Assembly (NCBI GenBank): GCA_033030425.1
Contig: JAUFSD010000019.1
Coordinates: 496,001 to 560,000, forward strand
DNA length: 64,000 nt
Direction: 5' to 3'
From: Verpa conica
Lineage: Eukaryota; Ascomycota; Pezizomycetes; Pezizales; Morchellaceae
The stretch's first letter is position 1. Every line of letters starts with the position of its first letter. The notes beneath the pieces were generated by a model. That model was given only the letters and a program-made list of their open reading frames with translations, did not search any database and was not told the origin of the DNA. The translations under genes were made by a program, and so were the position numbers. Positions 41,939 to 54,767 of the stretch are shown here, piece by piece.

Positions 41939-43780
41939 TTAATCAAATTCATCATCGCTCTCCTTCTCCGGAGAATCTAAGTGGAGGTAGAATGAGCATT
42001 GAACAGCCTAATCAAAAAGTCAACAAATCTCAGAGCTTTAAATCTAAAAGTAAGTAAGGTTTAAAGCTTACAGTAACACTATCAATCCAGATAATCCCAC
42101 TGCTCATAGTATGCACTTTCGCCTCCAAATGCATACCCACAAAGCAATACTGCAGAACTTCCATCTCCAACCAGATCTCAAACTCATCCAACGCTGTATC
42201 AGGAAATACTTGATCCTCCGGCCCCTCGGGCACCCATACCTTGACAAGCAGCTTCCCCAGAGCGTTAAGTCCGGTACATTCATGCCTCTTCAACCCGGAT
42301 TCTACGACAGCGAGGACCTCAGGATTAAGCTTAATGACGCCTGAGTTGATATCTTCCTGAATATGAGTAGGGAGAGGGTTCTTCACCCCACTTGTGCCCG
42401 CAAACACGATTTCCTTCACCTCGAGTGACAGGAACTCGGCTTTGTGAATCTTCATTCCCAGTCCTATTTCTTTCTGTGAGGCAGTGCCGCGCTTCTCGAG
42501 GCATGCAGTGAGGATTGAGGCTGCTTCAGCGTTGGTAAGACCGATGTCAGTGGCGGGACCGGCATTCCAGGTAAAGGAATCGTCTTTCATGCCAGCGTAG
42601 TAGCCGTCATAGATGGTAGAGCATGCCATATTGAATTTTCCTGGGAGGCGGGAGGAGATTTGACGGCAGAGGATAAGTTCCTTTTCGGCGACCTCGGTGA
42701 TGGCAATGGCGGCACGGATGGAGACGTTGTACTCAGGACAGACATTATGGTAGATAACCTATACTGTGTTAGTTTTTTTTATAGAGAATAGGCAATTAAA
42801 TAAAGCATATTAAAGGAGAACTGCTCACATAATTCAAAAAGTTCCTCACAACCTTTGCACTCAGTTCAAGATCCTCAAACCTCATGTACCCTAAGACGTA
42901 AGGCACCTTATGGCTCAAAAATCCACGAACCACATATTCGAAATCGACTTCCCATTCCCCATCGTTCTCATCTTTATCGTTGACAAACTCGGTCGCTGCC
43001 ATCTTCTCGGTTGTCTCATGGTCTGCATCATCATTGTTTTTGTGATCGAGACCACCAGAGAAAGCTTTGGGCCCGGTAGAGATACCACCGAGATTGAGGT
43101 AGGAGGTGAATATTTGGAGGCGTACGGGGTCGAATTTACGTTTTGAGCGATAGCGTTGGATGCAGCTCTCGATGCGCTCGCTAAAGGGTTTAGAGCTATA
43201 CAAAAGTTAGCCAAACGAAGCATATATTAGGATAGAAGCAGAGGGGCGTGGCATATACGGATGGTAGAGCTCATTCTCAAGGGTAGCAATATCTGGCGGA
43301 AGAGGCCCATCTACAATGTTATCTAATTGGAAAGTAAGTAATATTCAGGTAATATAGGTTAAGTGAGAGTATACCTTCAAAACCTGTTGGGGGAGGCTAT
43401 ATAGCAGTGAAAATAAACAATTAGCAGAGCTCTCAAATGTCAATGATTCCGTAAATACGACTATTAATTTATATGTTAGGTGTAATAGAGGAGGACATGA
43501 GATTATAACTTACAAACTTCCTACTACCCTTACTCTTTCTCTTCTTCTTCTTCTTCTTGGGTGCTGCTTCAGACGGCTGGGCATTAGAAACCTCTAGCGC
43601 ATCACCACTATCGTTCTCCTTCCTATCTCCATTCTCTTTCTCGTCCCCTTCAGGCTTCCATTCCTCCTCAACGGTCGGCTTGGGCCCAGTAAGGGCCACA
43701 TCGTCGGCTGGATCGGCAAGATCCAGGCTCCTGAATCCAGCGTTCAAATTAGACGCTTTGGTATCTCCGAGTGCCATCAT
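41939..43780 (-). CDS. arb1: Argonaute-binding protein 1 (ARB1) homologue
   Basis: Model (minus strand): exons 43514-43780, 43375-43396, 43259-43322, 42829-43195, 42072-42758, 41939-42007; 491 residues. The N-terminal 90 residues are acidic, then Lys-rich (KKKKKKRKSKGSRK). The Arb1 domain follows: PPPTGFEDNIVDGPLPPDIATLE, KPFSERIESCIQRYRSKRKFDP, GGISTGPKAFSGGLD, WEVDFEYVVRGFLSHKVPYVLG, KVVRNFLNYVIYHNVCPEY and a long conserved C-terminal half with MACSTIYDGYYAG. Arb1 is known from fission yeast as part of the Argonaute siRNA chaperone (ARC) complex in RNAi-directed heterochromatin. The 22-nt second exon is required to read PPPTGFE. A hexamer repeat (TGTGAT)n sits 5' of the start (43799-43832). 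A second ATG directly follows the first. Confidence 0.82.
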
Positions 43781-43798
43781 TGAGACCTCAGGAAGGCG

Positions 43799-43832
43799 AT
43801 TGTGATTGTGATTGTGATTGTGATAGTGATTC
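43799..43832. repeat. (GTGATT)n hexamer microsatellite upstream of ARB1
   Basis: About five imperfect hexamer units lie within 20 bp 5' of the ARB1 start codon, probably in its leader. Confidence 0.85.
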
Positions 43833-44294
43833 TAGCAGGATGAACTCAATGAATTAGATGAAGGATATCTAGGTAACAGCGGCTGGCTATCAAGAGAATG
43901 GGTTAGAGCGCCACTGTTTGCACCGCGATACTTATTAAACTTTTTTCGCGGGATGCCTTAATTCTATTCTATCCCATTTTATTTTCCCCAGGGAAATCAG
44001 CTCGCTGGAAGCTGGGGGCCCTGCCAAGACGGCTGTCGCCCCACCTTAAGCTCAGGCTCCACCTTATCGAGATGCGGGATGCCTGGATGACCTCGACGTG
44101 CATGACCGACATGACCGACATACCCCTCTCAGACTCTCAGCTGAGCATGCCAGGGGATGGGTGGCGCAGAATTGGGGCCTCTGCATAAATACCCAGATCT
44201 CGGTTTCTTGTTTTGCTGTAGCATTTTTTCTCTGTACATACTACATCATTTTGTCTCCAAGAGCCTATACACAATATATCGAAATTATTAGAAT
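43833..44294. other. divergent promoter region of ARB1 and IPMK
   Basis: About 0.5 kb separates the two start codons. No further features recognised. Confidence 0.5.
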
Positions 44295-45481
44295 ATGTCT
44301 ACTGCTGCCGCCGGTCTCAAGGCGTCAGAGCTCAAGGCCTTTGACCTGGCTGCTGCTGGACAGTAAGTGATATCCCCACACTCTGCGTATTTTATTTCCC
44401 GGTATTTCACACTGGGCTCTCCGCTATCAGCCCCAAGCCTTGAATTTAGCTCGAGAGTCTATCTCTTTCCACTAGATGACGCCTTGCCTTATCTACCCCC
44501 CCCCCTCTCTCCTCTCTGCTCTCTCCTCTTGCATCTGCCCACTTGCATCTCCCCTTCTATGAGACCCATACCCTCATCTCCTTCATTATCATCACAATAG
44601 CTAACATGGACTCCCCCAGTGACGGTGTCCTCTCTGACGAATCTGGTGCGCTCGTCATAAAACCCTGTACAGCTCGTGAAGTAGCCTTCTACGAATCAGC
44701 TGCAGCTCATCCCTCTTTATTAAAATGGATGCCAACCTTCTTCGGTACCCTCGAGCTCTCTGACGCACTTCCAGACCCCATAGCTGCCCCTACCAGCAAC
44801 CGCAACAAGTCCATCGTCCTCCAGAACGCAACTCACGGCTTCGTCAAGCCTTGTGTTCTGGATATTAAGCTTGGTGCCCAACTATGGGATAATGAGGCTC
44901 CACAGGAAAAGAGAGATAGGCTCGATGCTGTAAGCAACAAAACTACTTCGAAGAGTCTAGGTATGAGGGTTGCTGGTATGAGGGTCTGGAAAAAGGCAGC
45001 GGAGGGTGCAGAGGTGAAGGGGTATTATAAGGTATACGATAAGCACTATGGTCGTACCTTCAACACCAACACGGCTATTGAAGGGATCCAGGAGTATTTT
45101 GATAGTGATATCACTCCGTCTCACATCACTCTTCTCGCATCCCGCTTCAAGGCCAAAGTGGCAGAGATCCAGGCTATGCTTGAGGCTATGGAAAGCAGGA
45201 TGTATTCCGCCTCACTCCTCTTTGTGTATGAGGGTGATGGAGCAGCACTCGATAAGGCATTGGCCGAGGAAGCCGAAAATGAAAAGAAGCCAGAGAAGAC
45301 CCAGGAGGAATTAGATGCAGATGAGGAAGACGATGTAGAGGTGAAGGTGAAAAAAGTGGAGGACTTGAAGCTCATTGATTTTGCGCATGCGACTTGGACC
45401 CCGGGCGAGGGGCCGGATGAAAATGCGTTGCAGGGGGTTAGGAGTGTTATAAAGTTACTTGGTGAGGTTTTGGGGAATTAA
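44295..45481 (+). CDS. inositol polyphosphate multikinase (IPK2/ARG82 family)
   Basis: Model: exons 44295-44362, 44620-45481; 309 residues. The first exon reads MSTAAAGLKASELKAFDLAA and joins with the acceptor CCCCAG at 44619 to give AAAGHDGVLSDESGALVIKP. The longer open frame starting at 44543 is partly intron. Family motifs: PCVLDIKLG (residues 100-108, the PxxxDxKxG inositol-binding signature), SASLLFVYEGDG (SLL motif) and LIDFAHATW (metal/ATP-binding Asp) near residue 275. A charged insert (EDDVEVKVKKVED) lies before the last motif. It phosphorylates IP3 to IP4/IP5 and in yeast also supports transcription of arginine genes. The IP6K alternative is less likely given the short length. Confidence 0.9.
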
Positions 45482-45798
45482 GACTTCCTCCAAGGGCTTT
45501 GTCCTTCCTAGTTTTATTCTCCTAAATGATTTTATACCATTAGAGTAGATGAGATGAATAAATGTCTTCGAATTTGGCTCATCAAGTATTCAATCTTGAA
45601 TTTATAATATAAGATATAGTATATTCAATAGTTGAGTATATTCAACAGCAACAAACACTAACAATTCCCCCGTAAATTTTTATAGAAATTTTATTCTTTA
45701 ATAGTATTTCTAAAGTCATGGTTCCATATTCTTAATTTTATAGAATGCTTATTTATACATAGAGAATCACTTGCTATCTGCTTCCATAGAAATGGTCT
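45482..45798. other. convergent 3' flanks of IPMK and quinone oxidoreductase
   Basis: AT-rich, with a repeated TATTCAATAGTTGAGTATATTCAA word. Nothing else. Confidence 0.5.
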
Positions 45799-47055
45799 CT
45801 AAATCTTCAGGATCAACTTCCCGGTCGTCTTCCTACTCTCGATATCCTGCTGTGCCCTCCTCACATCCGTCAATGGGTAGACCTCGTGAATCTGGACCTT
45901 GACCTTCCCATCAATAATCCAGTCGAAGATCTCCTTCAAGTAACCCCCAAACTCCTCATGAGTCACTAAAACGCCATCATCAGTAAAGCAGCCTCTCAAT
46001 CCCTTGAAGAAAGGTTACTAACCAATATACCCATACAATTGAGGTCTCAAAACCTTCAAATTCTTTGACGTCAACCTGGAAATTGAAAACGGCGGTACAG
46101 CACCACTCGCATTCCCAAAAGACACCAATGTCCCCTTCCTAGCGAGTACTTCAAGATCTCCCTCAAAGGTACTAGCTCCAACCCCGTCGAAAACCGCTAC
46201 AACACCCTTCTGATTCGTGATCTCGAGTGTCCGCTTGATCCAGTCCTCACTACTATAATTAATCAAGAATTCTGCCCCGTTCGACTTCGCTAACTCGAGC
46301 TTCTCAGCAGTAGATGCAGTTGCAATAGCATGTGCACCAATTGCATGTAGGATCTGACAAAGCCAGAGGCCGACACCACCGGCAGCGGCGTGGACGAGGA
46401 TATAGTCCCCCTAGACTAGTCAATGTCTGCTATTCTCATCTACAGCCTCTGAAGCCTACCTTCTTAACCTCGTAGCTTTCTCGAACCATCGTCAATGCTG
46501 TGAGACCCTGAATTAGAGATGCTGCGGCAACACCTGGCTCGAGCTCAGGTGGCACATGGGCAACGTGGATTGGCTCAACCGCTGTATACTCTGCCTGTGA
46601 GCTTAGGCCAAGGTAGACCACCTTTTCACCAACTTTATATCCGCTCACTGACTCGCCGATCGCTACTATAGTGCCTTCTGCTTCTCGGCCGAGGGTATAC
46701 GGGAATTCCGGGGCCTTATAGAGTCCGCTGCGAAAATACTATTGTTATTAGTTGCGGGATAAAAGGAGGGCGTGGAGGGACAAACCGTATCGATAAAATT
46801 AATACCAGCATATTCATTCTTCACCAAGAGTTCACCCCGCTTAATTTCCGGAACCAGGACGTCGGTTTTAACTTGCACGACTTCCGTACCACCGTAAGCT
46901 TCAATCTGGATTGCAGTCTGGGTTTTAGGAATGGTGGTCATCGTTCTTGTATTTCTGAGTAGTGATGTTGAGAGCAGTAGTGGGGTTTGGAGTGGGGTTT
47001 GGAGTAGCGATATATAATGAGCCGCACGGACCACAAGACGTGGAGAAATTGCCAT
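45799..47055 (-). CDS. zta1: NADPH:quinone oxidoreductase, zeta-crystallin type
   Basis: Model (minus strand): exons 46786-47055, 46460-46738, 46023-46410, 45799-45965; 367 residues from the ATG at 47055. That start gives an Arg/Ser/Leu-rich N-terminus (MAISPRLVVRAAHYISLLQ) that looks like a mitochondrial presequence. An ATG at 46941 (MTTIPKTQ) would give the cytosolic 329-residue form, and one at 47091 adds 12 residues. Domains: GroES-like half (IQIEAYGGTEVVQVKTD, GINFIDTYFRSGLYKAPEFPYTLGREAEG) and a Rossmann half with VHAAAGGVGLWLCQI (AxxGxxG cofactor motif), FDGVGASTFEGDL and GRTTGKLILKI-like end (ESRKTTGKLILKI). It probably reduces quinones with NADPH. Introns are only 47-57 nt. Confidence 0.88.
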
Positions 47056-48228
47056 TATTAATTCAGGGCAATTAGGTGATTTTATAATCATTTTACAAAT
47101 CCATTGACAGAATATATCTGTCGTTATTTACAAATCCACGGGTGTTTGTAATTCGGGGCCGGAGTATCGGCCGAGAACATGTACAGATGCCTGCGACAGC
47201 GGGGTAGCCCAGTCTAACGCAATCAAGGTACCATACTCAGATGAATTTTTTATATGAAGCTTGCATACAAAATATCAGGTACCATTTCTTAGACCAACAG
47301 TTCTAATAGCATATCTCTATAACCATGTTATAACAGACATTCTCCTAGTGTTTGCTATATATCTGTATATTTAGAACAATAACTACACTCCAGCTAAATT
47401 TTTGTTGTTTTGTTGTATTATTACAGATTTATGAAATAGGCTCCTTTTGGCGTATTTTGCCTGTTGTCCACTCAATTTTGGGACCCCACTTGTATCTAGA
47501 GGTGTTGTGGGTGGGGTATATCATTGAAGGACCTGTCCCGAACGGTTGCGCGCGACGGTTTAAGGGACACTTGGGGTTGCTTTGTGAAAAACATATCTAT
47601 TGGGTGAGAATTAGTATCTTCATTCTAAATGTTTCACTGGGATTAGGATCTACACACCCTAAATTACCATAAGATTCTTCGTAGCATGAGTTAAATAGGT
47701 GATTTCTGAGAATCAGCATTGTTTCTTTGAATATGCATCACTTTACAGCACCTCATGTACATATAATTTCGAACACCCTTACCTAGGATAACTGACATGA
47801 ACCCCAAAACCAATAGTGACAGAATGAAAGCCTCAAGATTTATCGGTCTATAGGGTAAGTTTTTACTATCTCATGAAAAGTAGCTGTAAATAATCAGCTT
47901 TTAGTAATTTTCAAAAAATCTTCAGCTAGTGATGATACTAAGTATTCCTAATAAACACCCACAAGGCCAAAGACGTCAATCTCACATAAATAATTCAACA
48001 AGGTGGTTCTAAGCTATTGAATCATGCTACTAAATAAAGAGATGCATCAACCTCTTAAACCGCATAGTAGGGCGATATCCTTCTTTTATTGTAATAACAC
48101 CGGCGATTTTTATAAATCCAGGGCAAAATCCTCCCCAATGTCTATCGATATTCCTTGATTTCTGAGGAATATATAACTTTAAAACAAATAAATAAAAAAC
48201 CATATTTTCACCCTAGCCAACAACACGT
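47056..48228. other. intergenic stretch
   Basis: Upstream of the quinone oxidoreductase and 3' flank of the epimerase gene. A 106-codon plus-strand frame (47352-47672) is hydrophobic and motif-free, and I do not accept it. Confidence 0.5.
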
Positions 48229-49657
<1,429 letters not shown>

Positions 49658-51034
49658 TTTGGGTGAGGGCAATGGCGATGAAGATGATGGCGACGAAGAG
49701 AACGATGAGGATGAGGGAGAATAAACTTGACGAGCGACAACAAAGGCAAGCTAAATGAAGTCAGAGACAAAAGAGATGCAGAAGAGGGTGTGCCAGGAGC
49801 ACAAAGGCTATATTATACGGGACGTGGATGAAGAGGGGAAACTGGATGAGTAGGGATGAATTGGGGGATGGATGATCAAGATGAGGGTTTTGTGGTAGCA
49901 CCAGCAGCGAGCGAAGTATCATAGTGGGGGAGGGGTTAAGCAATTTTGTCACATAGCGGATAGCGTGAACCGAGGGAGTGGGCCAAAAATAAAATAACTC
50001 TGTAAAGTATAGCTACAACAGGGAAGTATAGGATATTTTACTAGTATTCGGAACGGAGGGAAGATGAGAGATGAGGGGACATGAGGGAAGAGAGGGAAGG
50101 GAAGGAGAGAAGAGGGGAGGGAGAGAAGGCATCGGGTATGAGCACTCACTATCAGTATACCAACTGACCACAAGGCTCTTTGTTTAGTAGAGAAGATAGA
50201 ATATGGCATTGTTTATCGTTTGTTTGCAGTCTAGGGGGGATGGTCCCTTTGTTTGGCCCTGAGGTGGAATTTCGAGACCAACACACGCCCCGGGATTGAG
50301 TTCCTTTCTCGTAGGGCCTGCCAAGACTACTGCCTGTCCAGATCTGGCGGGCGGCTGCAGGCGACAGCAAGAGGAGTCTTGGCTGGACAACGCAGGTCCA
50401 CGTCTCCTCGTGATTTATCTTTTCTCGTGTTCCTCCACTGGCGTCAAAGAATAAAATTCGATTAAAGGGAAACAACATACTCAACTCTAACCTCTAACTC
50501 TACAGAGCACACCCCTCGGTCACCACTCACCACCACACTTGTTTCCCATCCCATATCATCCAGCCACGCTGTCCCAACCACCATCCATCACTCCCAATTG
50601 GCCATCCATCTCCACCATCCCGAAAGGCCATCACCCCCCTCCATCCATCCATCTCCCCATCTCCATCTCCATCTCCATCTCCATCTCTTGCTCACCTCGT
50701 CACTAGAGGACCAAGACAATGCTTCGATAGTTTACTGCTGCTTGTCTCCCATCTTCCATCAAACAAAGAAAAACCAACCCCCACCACCCAGCACCTTCTA
50801 CCTGTAGCTCTAGACCTCCCCCGGCACGCGTTGAACAGCATCTTCGCCGTGCCCTTTATCTTAGAATATATTCACCTACAATTTCTTCTAGATACTCTAG
50901 AAATCTTCCAGCAATTTTTATTTCCGGTTAGTTACAGGCTCCTCTACCCGCCCAAGTTCCCGCAGGCCGTATATCCACTTTTGTGCGCTGGCGCATTTGC
51001 CAGCTTTCTACCGTACTAACTCGCCATTGCAAGT
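49658..51034. other. divergent upstream region of epimerase and SUN-domain genes
   Basis: Purine- and pyrimidine-rich promoter-like sequence with a (CCATCT)n tract at 50641-50687. Open frames on the minus strand at 50152-50484 lack motifs. No gene supported. Confidence 0.5.
50641..50687. repeat. (CCATCT)n microsatellite
   Basis: About six CCATCT/CCATCC units lie in the presumed leader of the SUN-domain gene. Confidence 0.9.
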
Positions 51035-53906
51035 ATGTTTACCGCAACGCCGCCTTCCGTCAATCGGAGGCGATCTGGTGGAGGAAGGAAATCCCTCGGA
51101 GATAAAGAGCCATTACCCTTCGTTGCTACAAGAAGCAGCTATTCCTATGGCTCCCAATTCAGCAATATGCCCAAACCGCCACAGCTAGCCGAAACGAAGG
51201 TCCCCTTGTCTGTTGCGCTGAAGCAACAACAGGATGCTTCGCAGGCAAGAATGAGAGCGGAGCAGCTGGAGAGGGAGAGGATCGCAAGGGAGCAAGGCAC
51301 GGCAGAACCAGAGGACCATAGAAGGTCTGACCCTAATAAGTTTGCTCCTAGCAAGAAGCTTGAGGAGTCGGACTCTATTGAGGGAACGCAAGCACAGCAG
51401 GAGACTGAGTTTCAGAGAAGTCGTAGTGAGGAACAAATTGTTGGTGTATCCAATTCCATGCCTCCACCTCCTCCACGCAGAAGAAGCCCAAGGTTACAAT
51501 CCGGTGAGTCTGAGTGAGATTGTTTCCCACAAATATACTTCCTCTTCTCTTTCCGTGTGTTATATGGTTATAACATTATTGTTTCTAACATTCCCACCCT
51601 ATGCAGAGACCTCTGATCATTCGCATTCCATTGGCTTCGATAATACTCAAGGGGTGAGCCGTTCCTATGCCTCTGAGGATGACGTTGATGTTGTTCTCGG
51701 CCGAAAATTCACACAAAATTTGGCCGATATCCCATCCGATGCGTCATCGGAGACTGATGAGGATGGTGACGAGGATGGTGACGAGGATGAGGATGAGGAT
51801 GAGGATGAGGATGAGGATGAGCCAGCTGAAGATCCCTGGCTTGGTGCCTCGCTGAGAGGGGGCGCGGGGCGAGGCAATTCAGTTAACCCCGTGGTTGTTC
51901 CTTCATGGTCGACTAGAGGTGGTAAAGGACTCCTACCTACGCGACCGCTAGTGGGTAAAAAAGATCCTACCCCTAGCATCGTAGATTTTGATAATCTCTT
52001 CGACTCTCCCGAGATAGAGCTAGACGATGAGTCGGATGGTTATAGTGATGTATCTGACGAGAGTATAATGCGTGGAGGCACGAGTGGGCGTGGAAGTTTT
52101 GGGTCTCCAAAACCTACTGAGTTCGGCTGGGATTTGCTGTTTTGGCACCTTAACAACTGGTTGGCAGCTAGCATATTAAAATTCATTTATGTGTCACTTC
52201 TTATTATACTCGGTACCTCGGTTTACATATGGGCTCTACAACATGTCTTCGAGGTTGATGTTCGGAACCTCAAAACTTCCCCATTCACCTATACGCCCCC
52301 AATGGGGCCCCCAAGAGATTTCGAAGAAGTCCAGAGGCGTATGCAAGAAGTTGAGAAGGTCATCTCAGAGTTTGGTCTCTGGGCATCTAAAGAACAGCTC
52401 GAATTTCAGGGGGCAATTAGAAATGAAGTTGAACTTCTTGAGGGGAAAATTGTTGATGTTAAAAACTCGGGTAAAGAAAACAAAAGAGAGGTAGCGGCGG
52501 CGCAAGATAAACTAGCGGGTTTCGGCACCAGTATCGATAATTTTGCAAAATTCCGGAAACGTATGGAGCAAGATCTTGCGGACCAAAGGAAGCTATTGGA
52601 CGAAATCAAGTCAAAGCAGGACGTGTCAATCGAGTCGCTAAAAGGAGCCCTACCGAGCAGGCTAGTTTTTGATCAGTCAATTGATGGATCTATAAAGTTC
52701 CCACCTGAATTTGAGAAAGCCTTAGAAAAACTTATGAAAGCGATATACCCATCGGATGGAGGAACCGAGATCGGCAAAGCTGACAAGAAAACCCTTGAGA
52801 AAGACCCTGATTGGAACGACTTTCTGGAAAAGAATGAACTGAGACTGAAAGATATCATAGATAAGCATACAGGGCTTAAGTATGATCACTACAAGGATAG
52901 TGTCGTCATTGGTAAAGGAACTGTTACTCGTATGATCGACCAAAAGATTAGGGAAAATGGGGATTGGGCAGGAAATGTATTCTGGCCAAAAGTCGAGAAA
53001 AAACTTATAGAAAATTTGCGGCAAGAAACCGTCCTTCCAACCCTAGTCGAAGATGCAATCAGCAAATCTCCACTTCTTATCGAAAACGCAGTCCGCAAGC
53101 ATATGGCCCAAAATCCCAGCTATCGAAACCCTTCAGGTGCAAGTACACCTGCTTTTGAGCCTTCAGAGGCCGGTCAGCTTACAATCCCAGACTATGCATC
53201 TCTCCTTACCGGCGGAAAAATCTCCCCTTGGGCAACATCTCCCACATTTGAATGGTCAAGTGCTAAAAACCGCTGGTTCTACAGTATTTTTGGCAGACGC
53301 AAGGGGCTCATTACGCAGCCCACACTTGCCATCACCCCTACCAATGATGTTGGCCAGTGTTGGCCATTCGCCGGCGACTCGGGAAACATTGGGATCAAGC
53401 TTGCGGTACCGATCTTTGCGACCCAGGTCTCTGTTGAGCACATACCTAAATCACACGCCATCGACATCTCTTCCGCGCCACGAAAAATTGAATTCTGGGC
53501 TGAATTCGATGAAGAAGAAACCAGAAACAGGGTGGAAAAAGCCGCATCAAGGGCGATGGGCGAAATTGAGTGGTCGAAAACAAGACTGTGGGACCGTGAA
53601 GATGTGGCAGGGCCTCCGGGGCCCTCAGGGACCCTATATACCAAATTCATAAAATTAGGCTCGTTCAAGTATGATATCAATAAGGGAAACTCCAGGATCC
53701 AGACTTGGGAACTACCTATCGATTTGATGAATCTAAACATCACTACTAGAATTGTCATTTTCAAGATCGTCAACAACTGGGGCCACCCGGATTTCACATG
53801 TTTATACCGTGTAAGAGTTCATGGGATTCCTCAGACCCCATTTGAACCATTAGATGAACAGGACCTTGATGCGGGCAAAAAGAGTACGCCTATTGATCAC
53901 AGCTAG
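51035..53906 (+). CDS. SUN-domain inner nuclear membrane protein (Sad1-like)
   Basis: Model: exons 51035-51503, 51607-53906; 922 residues. The N-terminal nucleoplasmic part is Arg/Ser-rich and basic (RRRSGGGRKS, PPPPPRRRSPRLQS). An acidic repeat encoded by tandem GAGGAT codons (51757-51822) follows. A single transmembrane helix is at about residues 346-368 (FIYVSLLIILGTSVYIWAL). A long coiled-coil region follows (EEVQRRMQEVEKVISEF, VAAAQDKLAGFGTSIDNF). The SUN domain lies at about residues 725-905: CWPFAGDSGNIGIKLA, SVEHIPKSHAI, PRKIEFWAEF, then the end region TRIVIFKIVNNWGHPDFTCLYRVRVHG. SUN proteins join KASH proteins across the nuclear envelope (LINC complex) and anchor spindle pole bodies or telomeres. 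A collagen-like GPPGPSGTLYTKF loop is usual for fungal members (inference). Intact. Confidence 0.92.
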
Positions 53907-54767
53907 GTTACAAATCTGGAACTAGAATAAAGAACCCTATGAAGGTGTGGAGTTAGTTGGTGTGTCTTTGGAGTTTTTTTATTTATCTTTGTCACTTGCC
54001 TTTTTCTTACGTGGTGTGGAACTAAAGTCCTTTTTTACTTGAATTAAACTTTTACCAATACTGCCAGTCTTTCTAACACTTTTTCTTTCTTTTCTTATAT
54101 AAGTATTACTTTCAGGGCATCAAGCCACAGGGGTTTCCTTTTTCTTACCGTTTTTCTTTCCTTTATCTTAGGGGTCACTTTCAGAATCACGGTGCAGTCC
54201 CAGTTTTTATCCCCTTTTCCCTATACCTTTAAGAAACAGTCAGGAAGTTTTTTCTTACACTCCATTTTTATCTTTATTTAATCCTTCCTGTACTTTTATA
54301 ACCAAATTTGCCTTCCCATCCATTTAATCATCTCTACTTCCTACCTGCCTTTTTTTCTTTCTTTTTTTCTTTCTTCATAGAACTCTGTTGGGAAGGTCAA
54401 GACTAGGAAAGAAAAGATTTAATAGGGTTTGGGATGATGGGCTTATATGAACGAGGGTGGGATTGGGTATGGATGGATGGAGGCTATGTCGCTATGAGCT
54501 CTATGTTTTTGGACTGATATGGACACAGAAAATTGATGAGCTTGAGACAATATAATACGTATTTACGTGTGTGTGTGGATGAAGTTTGTTGTATCTATCA
54601 ACCAGTAGTCAAAAGAAAGATGCCTACATAAATAGCCCTTCCTGCTATACTAATCATTGACTAAGGTACTCTTAGCATTCTTGGCAAATAATGAGGCTCA
54701 AGAAAACTTTAAACACCCCACAAGAGTTCATTCCTGGCCAATCCACTTACACCCACCACAAGCCACG
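53907..54767. other. intergenic stretch
   Basis: T-rich 3' flank of the SUN gene (many TTTTTCTTTC runs) and TRM82 promoter. No gene seen. Confidence 0.5.

Noticed and set aside
47352..47672. 106-codon hydrophobic frame.
   Set aside because: No signal that it is coding; composition follows the AT-rich intergenic DNA.
50152..50484. 110-codon minus-strand frame in the epimerase/SUN intergenic region.
   Set aside because: No motif, overlaps promoter-like low-complexity sequence.
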